Below, piece by piece: positions 1-6,767 of a stretch of DNA of 14,759 nt. Location: positions 1 to 14,759 of the forward strand of contig JAICUV010000059.1 of the NCBI GenBank assembly GCA_025935655.1. Reading direction: 5' to 3'. The first letter of the stretch is position 1, and every line of letters begins with the position of its first letter. The stretch is from Chloroflexota bacterium (GTDB lineage: Bacteria > Chloroflexota > Limnocylindria > Limnocylindrales > CSP1-4). Made by a program: the position numbers and the translations under genes. The notes below the pieces were generated by a model. That model was not told where the DNA came from, ran no database searches, and was given only the letters and a program-made list of their open reading frames with translations.

Positions 1-528
1 CTGGAAGCCCACCGGGTTGGTGAGCCCGTAGCCGTCGATCGAGGCGCCCACAATCGCGCTGTGGACGAGCCGGACGTCGACCTGGGGCAGGCCGGTCTCC
101 CACGTGATCGAGCGCTGGGCCTCCTGGAGCGCCTCGCGCTGGACGGAGTCGATGAGCTTGACCAGCTCCGCGTCGTTGATCGGCTGCTCCGGCCGCTTGC
201 GCTCCTGGGTGAGCGTGGTGGTGAAGCCCTTGACGAGCTCGCCGGCGATGCCGATGACGACCTGGCTCGGCCGGAAGCCGGCCATCTCCTCGGCCTCCTG
301 GAGCGCGACCGCGCAATTGTCCACGACCGCGGCGATGTCCGCGACCGTGCCCGACTGCATGTGGCTGAGGCCCTGCCGCTTGCGGCCGACCCCACGCACC
401 GTCCCGTGGCCGGTCTCGTCGATCTCGAACACGAGCGCCTTGGCGAACTCCGTGCCGATGTCCAGCGCGGTGCACGCGGCGGGCGCGGGGACCTCGTCCC
501 GGTTCCAGATTCGGCGGAGGAACGCCAT
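1..528 (-). CDS. FtsA/PilM-like actin-fold protein, partial (N-terminal 176 residues)
   Basis: Only the first 176 residues are present; the reading frame runs off the left edge with no stop. I read it from an ATG at 526-528. A phosphate-1 type loop (ALDIGTEFAKALVFE, residues 21-35) opens an actin/Hsp70-fold ATPase domain. It is followed by a segment typical of FtsA (VVIGIAGELVKGF, residues 90-102) and a region around 108-130 (RKRPEQPINDAEL) that would fall in the SHS2/1C-like insertion used for partner contacts in FtsA. In the family, such proteins polymerise at the inner membrane face, tethering FtsZ (FtsA) or linking the type IV pilus inner-membrane complex (PilM). The visible part cannot decide between these; I lean to FtsA. 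It starts 36 nt after the alaS stop, so it may be co-transcribed with alaS. There is no strong ribosome binding site before the ATG. Confidence 0.75.
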   Translation of the reverse strand, partial: MAFLRRIWNRDEVPAPAACTALDIGTEFAKALVFEIDETGHGTVRGVGRKRQGLSHMQSGTVADIAAVVDNCAVALQEAEEMAGFRPSQVVIGIAGELVKGFTTTLTQERKRPEQPINDAELVKLIDSVQREALQEAQRSITWETGLPQVDVRLVHSAIVGASIDGYGLTNPVGFQ

Positions 529-564
529 CTCAGCCCGCCACGCCGTGGCGGCCCGCGGCGCGGG

Positions 565-3366
565 TCACGCGGACGCGGCGCGGGCGGCGACGGCGGCGCG
601 CACGGCCGCGATCGCGTCTCCGAGCCCCTCACGTCGCGTGCCCTTTCCCTGGGCCATCTCCGGGCGTCCGCCACCGCGGCCGTCGATGCTGGTCACAGCG
701 GCCTGGACGAGCGAGCCCGCGGCGATGCCACGCGCCACGAGGTCGTCGCTGACCGTGACGAACAGCTGCGGCTCCTCGCCATCGAAGCCGACGGCGATGA
801 CGCCGCTCGGGAACACCCCGCGGAGGTCCTTCGCGAACCCCTTGAGCGCGTCGATCGAGTCGAAGTCGCCCGACATCCCGATGAACGCGACGCCGGGACC
901 CAGGTCCTCGGCCCTCGCGAGCAGGTCCGCGGGCTTCGGGCGGCCGGCTCCGGCGCCCCCGGCCTTGAGGCGCTGCTTCGTTACCCGCAGCTCGTCCTGG
1001 AGGGCCGCGATCCGCTCCCCGAGCGCATCGGGCGTCCGGGCGCCGACGGCCACCGCGGCCCGCTCGAGCGCGTCGAACCGCTCCTCCATCAGGGCGTCCG
1101 CCGCGGCGCCGGTCACGGCCTCGATTCGCCGCATCCCGGAGCCGATGCTCTTCTCGCTGGTGATCACGAAGTTGCCGACCTGGCCGGAGGCACGGCAGTG
1201 GGTGCCGCCGCACAGCTCGTGGCTGAACCCGTCGACCCGGATCGTGCGGACCCGCTCGCCGTACTTCTCGTCGAAGAACGCGTCGGCGCCGGCGGCCTGC
1301 GCCTCGGCCATCGTCATCCACTCGACGCTGACCGGGCGGTCGTCACGGACCGCGCCGCGGACCTGGCGCTCGATCTCGCGCTTCTCGTCATCGGTGAGCC
1401 CACGATCGAACGGGAAGTCGAACCGCAGGTAGTCCGGCGTGACGAGCGAGCCCGCCTGCCGCGCCCGCTCCCCCACGACGTTGCGCAACGCGCGATGGAG
1501 CAGGTGCGTGCCGGTGTGGTTGCGCATCGTGTGGGCGCGGCGCTCCGCGTCCACCTCCGCGCGGAGGGTGTCGCCCACCCGGACGGCGCCGTGGAGCAGG
1601 CCGCGGTGGACCGTGAGGCCGGCGGTCTGCGTGCCGGCGACGCGCTGGACGTCGGTCACGTCGAACAGGGCGCGTCCGTCGGCGGCCAGCAGCCGCCCGG
1701 TATCGGCGACCTGCCCGCCGCTCTCGGCGTAGAACGGCGTGCGGTCGAGGACGATCTCCGCCTGCGCGGCGGCCTCGGCGCGCAGCTCCACCTCGGCGAC
1801 CGCCTGGAGGGACTCGTACTCGGTGCCGTCGCGCAGGATCGCGACGACGCGGCCGTCGGCGCTCGTGGTCTCGTACCCCAGGAACTCGGTGGGCGCCGTG
1901 CGGGCGAGGATGCCGTTGTACAAGGCGGTGCGCTCGTTGGTGCGCGCGAGGTCGGCCTTCGTGCCGGACCGGCTCCGCTCGCGCTGCTCCGCGAGCGCGT
2001 CCTCGAACCCGGCGAGGTCCGTGCGCACGCCGTATTCCGCGGCGAGCTCCACCGTGAGGTCGATCGGGAAGCCGTACGTGTCGTGGAGGCGGAACGCGAC
2101 GGCGCCGGGCAGGACCGGCGCATCGGCCGGGAGGCTGTCCGCGGACCGTCCCACGACGCGCTCCGCGTCCGTGAGCGGGATCAGCGCCTCCTCCAGCAGC
2201 CCCACGCCCGCCTCGAGCGTGCGGTTGAACTGGCGCTCCTCGCGCTCGATCGTGCCCAGGATCTCCATGCGCCGCTCGGCGAGGTGGGGGTAGGCGTCGG
2301 CCATCGTCTCGATGACGACCTTCGCCGTCTCGCCCAGGAAGGGCTCCGTGCGGCCGAGGAGCCGCCCGTGGCGGATCGCGCGTCGCATGATCCGCCGCAG
2401 GACGTAGCCCCGCCCCTCGTTGCTGGGCTGGACGCCGTCCGCGACGAGGAAGGTCACCGCGCGCGAGTGGTCCGCGATGACCTGGTAGCTGAAGCGCTCC
2501 TCCTCGAACGCCGCGGGGTCGTGGCCCAGCAGCTCGCGCATCCGGGCGAGGATCGGCGCGAACAGGTCCGTGTCGTAGTTGTTCGTGACGCCCTGGACGA
2601 CGCTCGCGATCCGCTCCAGGCCCATGCCGGTGTCCACCCCCGGCGCCGGGAGCGGCGTGAGGCTGCGGTCCGGGTGGAGCTCGAACTCCATGAACACGAG
2701 GTTCCAGACCTCGAGCCAGCGCGGGCAGTGCTCGCTGTGGTCCGGGACGCACTCCGGGCCCTCGGCGAACTCGGCGCCCCGGTCGTAGTGCAGCTCCGAG
2801 CACGGCCCGCACGGGCCGACGTCGCCCATCCGCCACCAGTTCTTCTCGTCCCCCGCCGGGAAGTCGCCCCAGCGGACGAGCCGGTCCGGCGGCAGCCCGA
2901 TCTCGTCCTTCCAGACCGAGTGGGCCAGGTCATCGGTGGTGTAGACCGTGGCGGCCAGGCGGTCCTCGGGGATGCCGAGGTCGCGGGTCAGGAACTGCCA
3001 GGCCCAGTGGATCGCCTCGCGCTTGAAGTAGTCGCCGAAGCTCCAGTTGCCGAGCATCTCGAACAGCGTGTGGTGGCGCGGCGTCCGCCCCACCTCCTCG
3101 AAGTCGTTGTGCTTGCCGGCGACCCGCAGGCAGCGCTGGTAGTCCACCGCACGCAGGTAGTCGCGCTTCTCCACGCCCGTCAGCGCGTCCTTGAACTGGA
3201 CCATGCCCGAGTTGGTGAACAGCAGCGTCTGGTCCCCCGCCGGGACGAGGCTGGCACTGGGGACCACCGTGTGGCCGCGCTCCGCGAAGAACTCGATGAA
3301 GCGCGCACGGATCTCCGCGCCGGTGCGATACGGGATGACGGGCGGGGGCGTTGACATCGTGCCCAT
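565..3366 (-). CDS. alaS: Alanine--tRNA ligase (AlaRS)
   Basis: Cytoplasmic class II synthetase that charges tRNA-Ala with alanine and removes mischarged serine or glycine. The 933-residue product is complete and slightly longer than the usual 870-880. The catalytic domain (about 10-260) shows TNSGMVQFK (51-59) and motif 2 around GRTPRHHTLFEMLGNWSFGDYF (split near 93-114). Motif 3 and the tRNA-recognition region follow (GMGLERI 247-253; GRGYVLRRIMRRAIRHGR 318-335). The editing domain has the zinc-site pair HTGTH (H617, H621) and CGGTHC (C719, H723). The C-terminal DHHA1-type region ends with GGGRPEMAQGKG (898-909). The first ATG is at 3364-3366; a second in-frame ATG three codons later (3355-3357) could be the true start, since neither has a clear ribosome binding site. 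The 103-nt upstream gap is too short for a T-box. An FtsA/PilM-like gene follows 36 nt downstream. Confidence 0.98.
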   Translation of the reverse strand: MGTMSTPPPVIPYRTGAEIRARFIEFFAERGHTVVPSASLVPAGDQTLLFTNSGMVQFKDALTGVEKRDYLRAVDYQRCLRVAGKHNDFEEVGRTPRHHTLFEMLGNWSFGDYFKREAIHWAWQFLTRDLGIPEDRLAATVYTTDDLAHSVWKDEIGLPPDRLVRWGDFPAGDEKNWWRMGDVGPCGPCSELHYDRGAEFAEGPECVPDHSEHCPRWLEVWNLVFMEFELHPDRSLTPLPAPGVDTGMGLERIASVVQGVTNNYDTDLFAPILARMRELLGHDPAAFEEERFSYQVIADHSRAVTFLVADGVQPSNEGRGYVLRRIMRRAIRHGRLLGRTEPFLGETAKVVIETMADAYPHLAERRMEILGTIEREERQFNRTLEAGVGLLEEALIPLTDAERVVGRSADSLPADAPVLPGAVAFRLHDTYGFPIDLTVELAAEYGVRTDLAGFEDALAEQRERSRSGTKADLARTNERTALYNGILARTAPTEFLGYETTSADGRVVAILRDGTEYESLQAVAEVELRAEAAAQAEIVLDRTPFYAESGGQVADTGRLLAADGRALFDVTDVQRVAGTQTAGLTVHRGLLHGAVRVGDTLRAEVDAERRAHTMRNHTGTHLLHRALRNVVGERARQAGSLVTPDYLRFDFPFDRGLTDDEKREIERQVRGAVRDDRPVSVEWMTMAEAQAAGADAFFDEKYGERVRTIRVDGFSHELCGGTHCRASGQVGNFVITSEKSIGSGMRRIEAVTGAAADALMEERFDALERAAVAVGARTPDALGERIAALQDELRVTKQRLKAGGAGAGRPKPADLLARAEDLGPGVAFIGMSGDFDSIDALKGFAKDLRGVFPSGVIAVGFDGEEPQLFVTVSDDLVARGIAAGSLVQAAVTSIDGRGGGRPEMAQGKGTRREGLGDAIAAVRAAVAARAASA

Positions 3367-3424
3367 GGTACCGAGCGCGACGACGGGCCATGGGCCGGGC
3401 GATCCGCGGGCTCCCGGGCGCGCA

Positions 3425-3458
3425 ACGGCCGCGGCACCGGTGTCCGGGCCGCGGCCGT
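3425..3458. terminator. Long GC-rich inverted repeat between the small Cys-rich gene and alaS
   Basis: A perfect 10-bp inverted repeat (ACGGCCGCGG at 3425-3434, CCGCGGCCGT at 3449-3458) encloses 14 nt that contain a smaller CCGG/CCGG pairing. It begins 11 nt past the stop of the small Cys-rich gene on the minus strand, where a rho-independent-like terminator would sit. It has no T-tract, so it may instead work with Rho or act as an operator or leader element for alaS. Confidence 0.4.
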
Positions 3459-3469
3459 CGGGCGGCGGG

Positions 3470-3664
3470 CTAGAAGGTGTGCGCGTGACCCCGGGCGTCC
3501 TGCCGGGATTCGTCCGTGGAATGGTAGGCCTGCTCGATGTTGGCCATGACCTGGTCGACGTCCTGGTCGTTGGCCTCGCCGGCCTTGCGCAGGTCGTCCA
3601 TCGTGATGTTGGCGTCGTTGCCGTGCCGGTCCTCCGGCTTGCCGCACCCGCAGTTCATGCACAT
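3470..3664 (-). CDS. Small Cys-rich CMNCGCG protein of unknown function
   Basis: A 64-residue hydrophilic protein starting MCMNCGCGKPEDRHGNDANI. I chose the ATG at 3662-3664 because GGAGG (3673-3677 on the minus strand) lies 8 nt upstream; a longer reading to 3721 has no such signal. Three cysteines in the first seven residues (C2, C5, C7), plus H13, could form a metal site; this is inference. The middle (ITMDDLRKAGEANDQDVDQVMANIEQA) looks like one or two amphipathic helices. The tail is His-rich (GHAHTF). From memory, short proteins with the same CMNCGCG head and ITMDDL core occur in actinobacteria and Chloroflexota as uncharacterised proteins. It stands alone, with a hairpin on each side. 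Product certain as a gene, function unknown. Confidence 0.8.
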   Translation of the reverse strand: MCMNCGCGKPEDRHGNDANITMDDLRKAGEANDQDVDQVMANIEQAYHSTDESRQDARGHAHTF

Positions 3665-3822
3665 GGTCTCGTCCTCCAGTGGGGTCGATGGACCACCAGC
3701 CTGCGCGTCCGCGCACCACATCCGGGGTGCGGGAGCTGCCCGTGGGCTTGCACGGGGATTGCGCGAAGACGGCGAGCGGCTCTCGACGAGCGGCTCGCAC
3801 CCCGCGGCCAGCGGCGACGCGA
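3665..3822. other. Intergenic region between the mnmA operon and the small Cys-rich gene
   Basis: 158 nt without a supported gene. It should hold the end of the desulfurase-mnmA transcript (hairpin at 3773-3797) and the promoter of the small Cys-rich gene. I see no convincing -35/-10 pair; the only clear signal is the GGAGG ribosome binding site (3673-3677). Confidence 0.6.
3773..3797 (-). terminator. Hairpin after the desulfurase-mnmA operon
   Basis: A 10-nt direct repeat (CGAGCGGCTC at 3773-3782 and 3787-3796) is self-complementary. The 25-nt block can therefore fold into one stem of 5 + 4 bp, broken by a single G-G mismatch, with a 5-nt loop. It starts 26 nt after the stop of the last small gene of the operon on the minus strand, which suits a transcription terminator. 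There is no T-tract, so the role is inferred from position. Confidence 0.35.
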
Positions 3823-4017
3823 TCAGTCCCCGGCGGCGTCCTGCGCACGGCGGCGAGCGGCCGCTGCCCCGGCGATGGCCGCCCCTGCCAGCGCGCCGAT
3901 CACCAGCCCGCCGAGAAAGCGCCGCGAGCGCGAGCTCTCGCCGCCGATGAGCTCCGCGAGCTCGGCCAGGCGCGCGGGCACGGTGTCGGGGGCGGGGCGC
4001 TTCGGGTCGTCGGTCAT
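3823..4017 (-). CDS. Small single-pass membrane protein, YtxH-like in appearance
   Basis: A 64-residue protein with a polar N-terminal half (MTDDPKRPAPDTVPARLAELAELIGGESS). One Gly/Ala-rich hydrophobic segment follows (about residues 34-53, FLGGLVIGALAGAAIAGAAA), then a basic tail (RRRAQDAAGD). The spaced small residues resemble a glycine-zipper helix such as those of YtxH-type proteins, but this is too short for a family call. The ATG at 4015-4017 has GGAGGA at 4021-4026 on the minus strand. The stop of the preceding gene is 10 nt upstream, so it is the last member of the desulfurase-mnmA operon. Function unknown. Confidence 0.65.
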   Translation of the reverse strand: MTDDPKRPAPDTVPARLAELAELIGGESSRSRRFLGGLVIGALAGAAIAGAAAARRRAQDAAGD

Positions 4018-4020
4018 GGG

Positions 4021-4026
4021 TCCTCC
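4021..4026 (-). promoter_or_regulatory. Ribosome binding site of the last small gene
   Basis: GGAGGA on the minus strand, 3 nt before the ATG at 4017, inside the short gap after the preceding stop. The spacing is tight, but this is the only ribosome binding site available and it supports the chosen start. Confidence 0.6.
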
Positions 4027-4027
4027 G

Positions 4028-4306
4028 TCAGGTGCCGCGCGCCTGTGGTCCGAGGGTGGCGAGGATCGAGACGATGGCGATGCCGACCCAGGCCACGATC
4101 GAGGCCGGGATGAGCGGGAAGTCCCCGATGGCGAGGAGATCGAGGCCCATCCGGTTGCCGAGCGCGGCGCCGGCCCACGCGCCGAGACTCGCCGCGACGT
4201 AGGTGAGCGGCAGCCTTCCGCCCGCGTTGCCGCGGATCAGGACGTACAGCGAGGTGTGGAGCAGGCCGAGCAGCAGCGCGAGTGGCAGCGCCGGCGGGAT
4301 CGTCAC
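4028..4306 (-). CDS. Small integral membrane protein coupled to mnmA
   Basis: A 92-residue, mostly hydrophobic protein that I read from a GTG at 4304-4306. The GTG overlaps the mnmA stop as GTGA, so translation is probably coupled to mnmA. About three membrane segments are visible: residues 4-22 (PPALPLALLLGLLHTSLYV), 36-58 (Gly/Ala-rich, with LGAWAGAALG), and 65-86 (LIPASIVAWVGIAIVSILATLG). I do not recognise the family, and no catalytic motif is evident. The position suggests a conserved partner of the thiolation genes or a passenger. The GTG start is inferred from the overlap and from loss of sensible sequence upstream, where the same frame becomes an Arg/Gly-rich shadow of mnmA. Confidence 0.7.
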   Translation of the reverse strand: MTIPPALPLALLLGLLHTSLYVLIRGNAGGRLPLTYVAASLGAWAGAALGNRMGLDLLAIGDFPLIPASIVAWVGIAIVSILATLGPQARGT

Positions 4307-5481
4307 GCGGGCACCGCGGCCTGGGCGCTCGCGATGCCACCCACGGCCTCCCGCGCCGGCGCCGCGATCCGCCCGCCGCCGAGGCACGTCTGCCCGGCGT
4401 ACAGGACGCAGGCCTGGCCGGGGGCGATCGCCCAGACCGGCGTGTCGGTCTCGACCACCCACCGCCCGCCGCGCGCGGGCTCGTCGCCGGTAGCGGGGCG
4501 CACCGTGGCCTCCACGAGCGTCGCGCGGTGGCGGATCCGGACCTGCGCCCGGAACGGCTGCCAGGCGCCGTCGGGCGCGCGGCCGGCCGGCGGCGCGTCG
4601 TCGACGAAGGTCCCGCCCTCGAGCTCGATCGTGCGCGTCTCGAGGTCCTCGCGTCGCCCGAGGACGATCGCGTTGGTCGCGGGGTCGATCCGCGAGACGT
4701 AGCGGGGCTCGCCGAGCGCGACGCCGATCCCCTTCCGCTGGCCGACCGTGAACCCCGCGGCGCCGCCGTGCTCGCCCACCCGCGTCCCGTCCGCGTCGAG
4801 GACCGGGCCGGCCTCGGGCGCCCAGCCGCCGCGCGACCGCAGCTCCGCGCGGTAGTCGCCCCCGGGGACGAAGCAGATCTCCTGGCTCTCGGGCTTGTCC
4901 GCCGTCACGAGCCCCAGGCCGCGGGCGACGTCCCGGACCTCGGGCTTCGTGAGCTCGCCCAGCGGGAAGCGGCTGTGCCACAGCTGGTCCTGCCGGAGGC
5001 CGTAGAGGAAGTACGTCTGGTCCTTGTCCGTGTCGGCCGCGCGCTCGAGGCGCGCGCGGGGGCCGTCCGGCGTCTCCTCGAGCGTCCGCCGGGCGTAGTG
5101 GCCCGTCGCCACGGCCTCGCACTCGTAGAGGTGGCGCGCGCGCCCCAGCAGCGCACCGAACTTCACGTACGTGTTGCAGTCGACGCACGGGCTGGGCGTC
5201 CGCCCGTCGAGGTAGGCCGCGATGAACGGCTCGATGACGCCCGCGGCGAACTCGCGCTCGAGGTTCATGACGTAGAACGGGATCGCGAGGCGCGCCGCGA
5301 CCCGGCGTGCGTCGTCCGCGGCATCGGCGGAGCAGCAGCTCCGGCTGAACTCGCTGTAGCTGTCCGCCGCGTCGTGGAGCCGCATCCAGACGCCCACGAC
5401 CTCGTGGCCCTGCTCGTGGAGCAGCGCCGCCGCGACCGAGCTGTCCACGCCGCCCGACATCGCGACGAGGATGCGGCTCAT
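4303..5481 (-). CDS. mnmA: tRNA-specific 2-thiouridylase MnmA
   Basis: Cytoplasmic enzyme that adenylates and thiolates uridine 34 of the tRNAs for Lys, Glu and Gln, giving the s2U that stabilises wobble decoding. The 392-residue length is normal. The PP-loop SGGVDSS lies at 9-15. The family's two catalytic cysteines are present: C102 in CVDCN (nucleophile) and C203 in SQEICF (persulfide carrier). The substrate-binding stretches ATGHYARR (125-132) and DKDQTYFLYGL (152-162) are intact. The C-terminal beta-barrel region (TVGQRKGIG onward) is complete. The ATG at 5479-5481 overlaps the stop of the cysteine desulfurase as ATGA, and its own stop overlaps the next gene as GTGA. The upstream desulfurase is the expected sulfur source, directly or through Tus-like relays. 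No tusA homologue is visible here. Confidence 0.97.
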   Translation of the reverse strand: MSRILVAMSGGVDSSVAAALLHEQGHEVVGVWMRLHDAADSYSEFSRSCCSADAADDARRVAARLAIPFYVMNLEREFAAGVIEPFIAAYLDGRTPSPCVDCNTYVKFGALLGRARHLYECEAVATGHYARRTLEETPDGPRARLERAADTDKDQTYFLYGLRQDQLWHSRFPLGELTKPEVRDVARGLGLVTADKPESQEICFVPGGDYRAELRSRGGWAPEAGPVLDADGTRVGEHGGAAGFTVGQRKGIGVALGEPRYVSRIDPATNAIVLGRREDLETRTIELEGGTFVDDAPPAGRAPDGAWQPFRAQVRIRHRATLVEATVRPATGDEPARGGRWVVETDTPVWAIAPGQACVLYAGQTCLGGGRIAAPAREAVGGIASAQAAVPA

Positions 5482-6647
5482 CCCGCGGCGACCCCGTGGG
5501 CCGGGGCGGTCATCGCGAGGAGCCGCGCGAGGACCGCCGTCACGACGCGCTCCGCCTCCGCGATGTCGGCGGTCGTCGTCGAGCGGCCGAGGCTGAGCCG
5601 GAGCGCCCCGCGCGCCTCGTCGGCCGGGTAGCCCATCGCGTCGAGCACGTGGCTGGGCTCCGTCGAGCCGGTCGTGCACGCGGAGCCGGTCGAGATCGCG
5701 ACCCCCTCGAGGTCCAGCGCCTGGGCCGCCGTCGCGCCGTCGATGCCGTGGGCGATGACCGACAGGATGTGCGGCAGCCGCTCCGTCGGGTGCCCCGTCG
5801 GCTCGACGCCCTCGAGGTCGGCGAGCGCCGCCGCCAGCCGGTCGCGGAGCGCACGGACCCGCGGCACCGTGATCTCGCGCTCCGCGCGCACGAGCTCGAA
5901 GGCGCGGGCCATCCCGACGGCACCGGCGACGTTCTCCGTCCCCGCCCGACGGTGGCGCTCCTGCGAGCCGCCGTGCTGCTGGGCCAGCAGGTGGGTGCCG
6001 CGCCGGATCCAGAGGGCCCCGGTGCCCTTGGGCCCCTCGGCCTTGTGCGCGGAGAGCGCCACGAGGTCCGCGCCCAGCGACGCGACGTCCAGGTCCACCC
6101 ACGGCGCGGCCTGCACGGCGTCCACGTGGAGCAGCACCCCGCGGTGCGCGTGCACGACCTCCGCGACCTCGGCGATGGGTTCCAGCGTGCCGACCTCGTT
6201 GTTGGCGAGCATCACCGAGACCAGCGTCGTGCGCTCCGTGATCGCCCGGTCGATGTCGGCGGGGTCCACGCGGCCGTAGCGATCCACGGGCACCTGGACG
6301 ACCTCGAACCCGAAGTGCTCGAGGTACGCGAGCGAGTGCCCCACCGCGTGATGCTCCACGGGCGTCGTGACGATGCGGTGGCCGCGTGACTTGCCGGCCC
6401 AGGCCGCGCCCTTGAGGCCGAGGTTGCTCGCCTCGGTGCCGCCGCTCGTGAACACGATCTCGCGTGCCTCTGCCCCGATGGCCCGGGCGAGGCGCTCGTG
6501 CGCATCGTCCAGCGCCTCGCGTGCCGCCCGGCCGAACGCGTGGCCCGAGGACGGGTTGCCGAACACGCCCCCGAGGTATGGCGTCATGGCCTCGAGGACC
6601 TCGGGTCGGAGCGGGGTGGTGGCGGCGTGGTCGAGGTACACCGGCAT
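5478..6647 (-). CDS. Cysteine desulfurase, NifS/IscS family
   Basis: PLP-dependent class V aminotransferase-fold enzyme that takes sulfur from L-cysteine as a protein persulfide, leaving alanine. The 389-residue product is complete. Visible residues: LDHAATTP at 5-12; the PLP-stacking His in VEHHAV (H99); Asp and Gln in HVDAVQA (174-180); the Schiff-base Lys in SAHKAEGPKG (K202); the substrate Arg region RHRRAGTENV (231-240); and the persulfide Cys in STGSACTTGS (C324) on a group-I-type loop. It is the first gene of the operon and overlaps mnmA by 4 nt, so its main client is probably MnmA, though it could also serve Fe-S assembly (no iscU here). The ATG at 6645-6647 has no ribosome binding site but lies 9 nt after a TACAAT box, suggesting a nearly leaderless mRNA. 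I give no gene symbol because iscS and nifS cannot be told apart from this sequence. Confidence 0.96.
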   Translation of the reverse strand: MPVYLDHAATTPLRPEVLEAMTPYLGGVFGNPSSGHAFGRAAREALDDAHERLARAIGAEAREIVFTSGGTEASNLGLKGAAWAGKSRGHRIVTTPVEHHAVGHSLAYLEHFGFEVVQVPVDRYGRVDPADIDRAITERTTLVSVMLANNEVGTLEPIAEVAEVVHAHRGVLLHVDAVQAAPWVDLDVASLGADLVALSAHKAEGPKGTGALWIRRGTHLLAQQHGGSQERHRRAGTENVAGAVGMARAFELVRAEREITVPRVRALRDRLAAALADLEGVEPTGHPTERLPHILSVIAHGIDGATAAQALDLEGVAISTGSACTTGSTEPSHVLDAMGYPADEARGALRLSLGRSTTTADIAEAERVVTAVLARLLAMTAPAHGVAAG

Positions 6648-6767
6648 GGTCCGGGGATTGTAGACCGGGCCGCGCCTCATCCCCCTGGGGCGAGGCCGTC
6701 GCCGTGGGTGGCGGGCTAGACTCGCCCGCAACGGCCGCATGACCGGCCCTCCCGGAGGAACCCGACC
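6648..6767. promoter_or_regulatory. Divergent promoter region between the desulfurase operon and the surface protein
   Basis: 120 nt that must carry promoters for both directions. On the minus strand TACAAT (6657-6662) is a good -10 candidate just before the desulfurase ATG, with no good -35. On the plus strand TAGACT (6717-6722) is a weaker -10 candidate for the surface-protein gene, also without a matching -35. A ribosome binding site for the plus-strand gene is at 6754-6759. Confidence 0.5.
6754..6759 (+). promoter_or_regulatory. Ribosome binding site deciding a GTG start
   Basis: GGAGGA lies 8 nt before the GTG at 6768. This supports the GTG, which is followed at once by a signal peptide, as the true start of the surface-protein gene. 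Confidence 0.8.

Noticed and set aside
61..3354. 1097-codon open frame on the plus strand opposite alaS
   Set aside because: The opposite strand encodes a full, motif-perfect alanyl-tRNA synthetase. The product here is an Arg/Asp/Leu/Val-rich string typical of antisense frames in GC-rich DNA and has no recognisable domain.
3367..3469. T-box riboswitch ahead of alaS
   Set aside because: The gap is only 103 nt and shows no T-box core sequence or specifier stem; only the inverted repeat at 3425-3458 is present.
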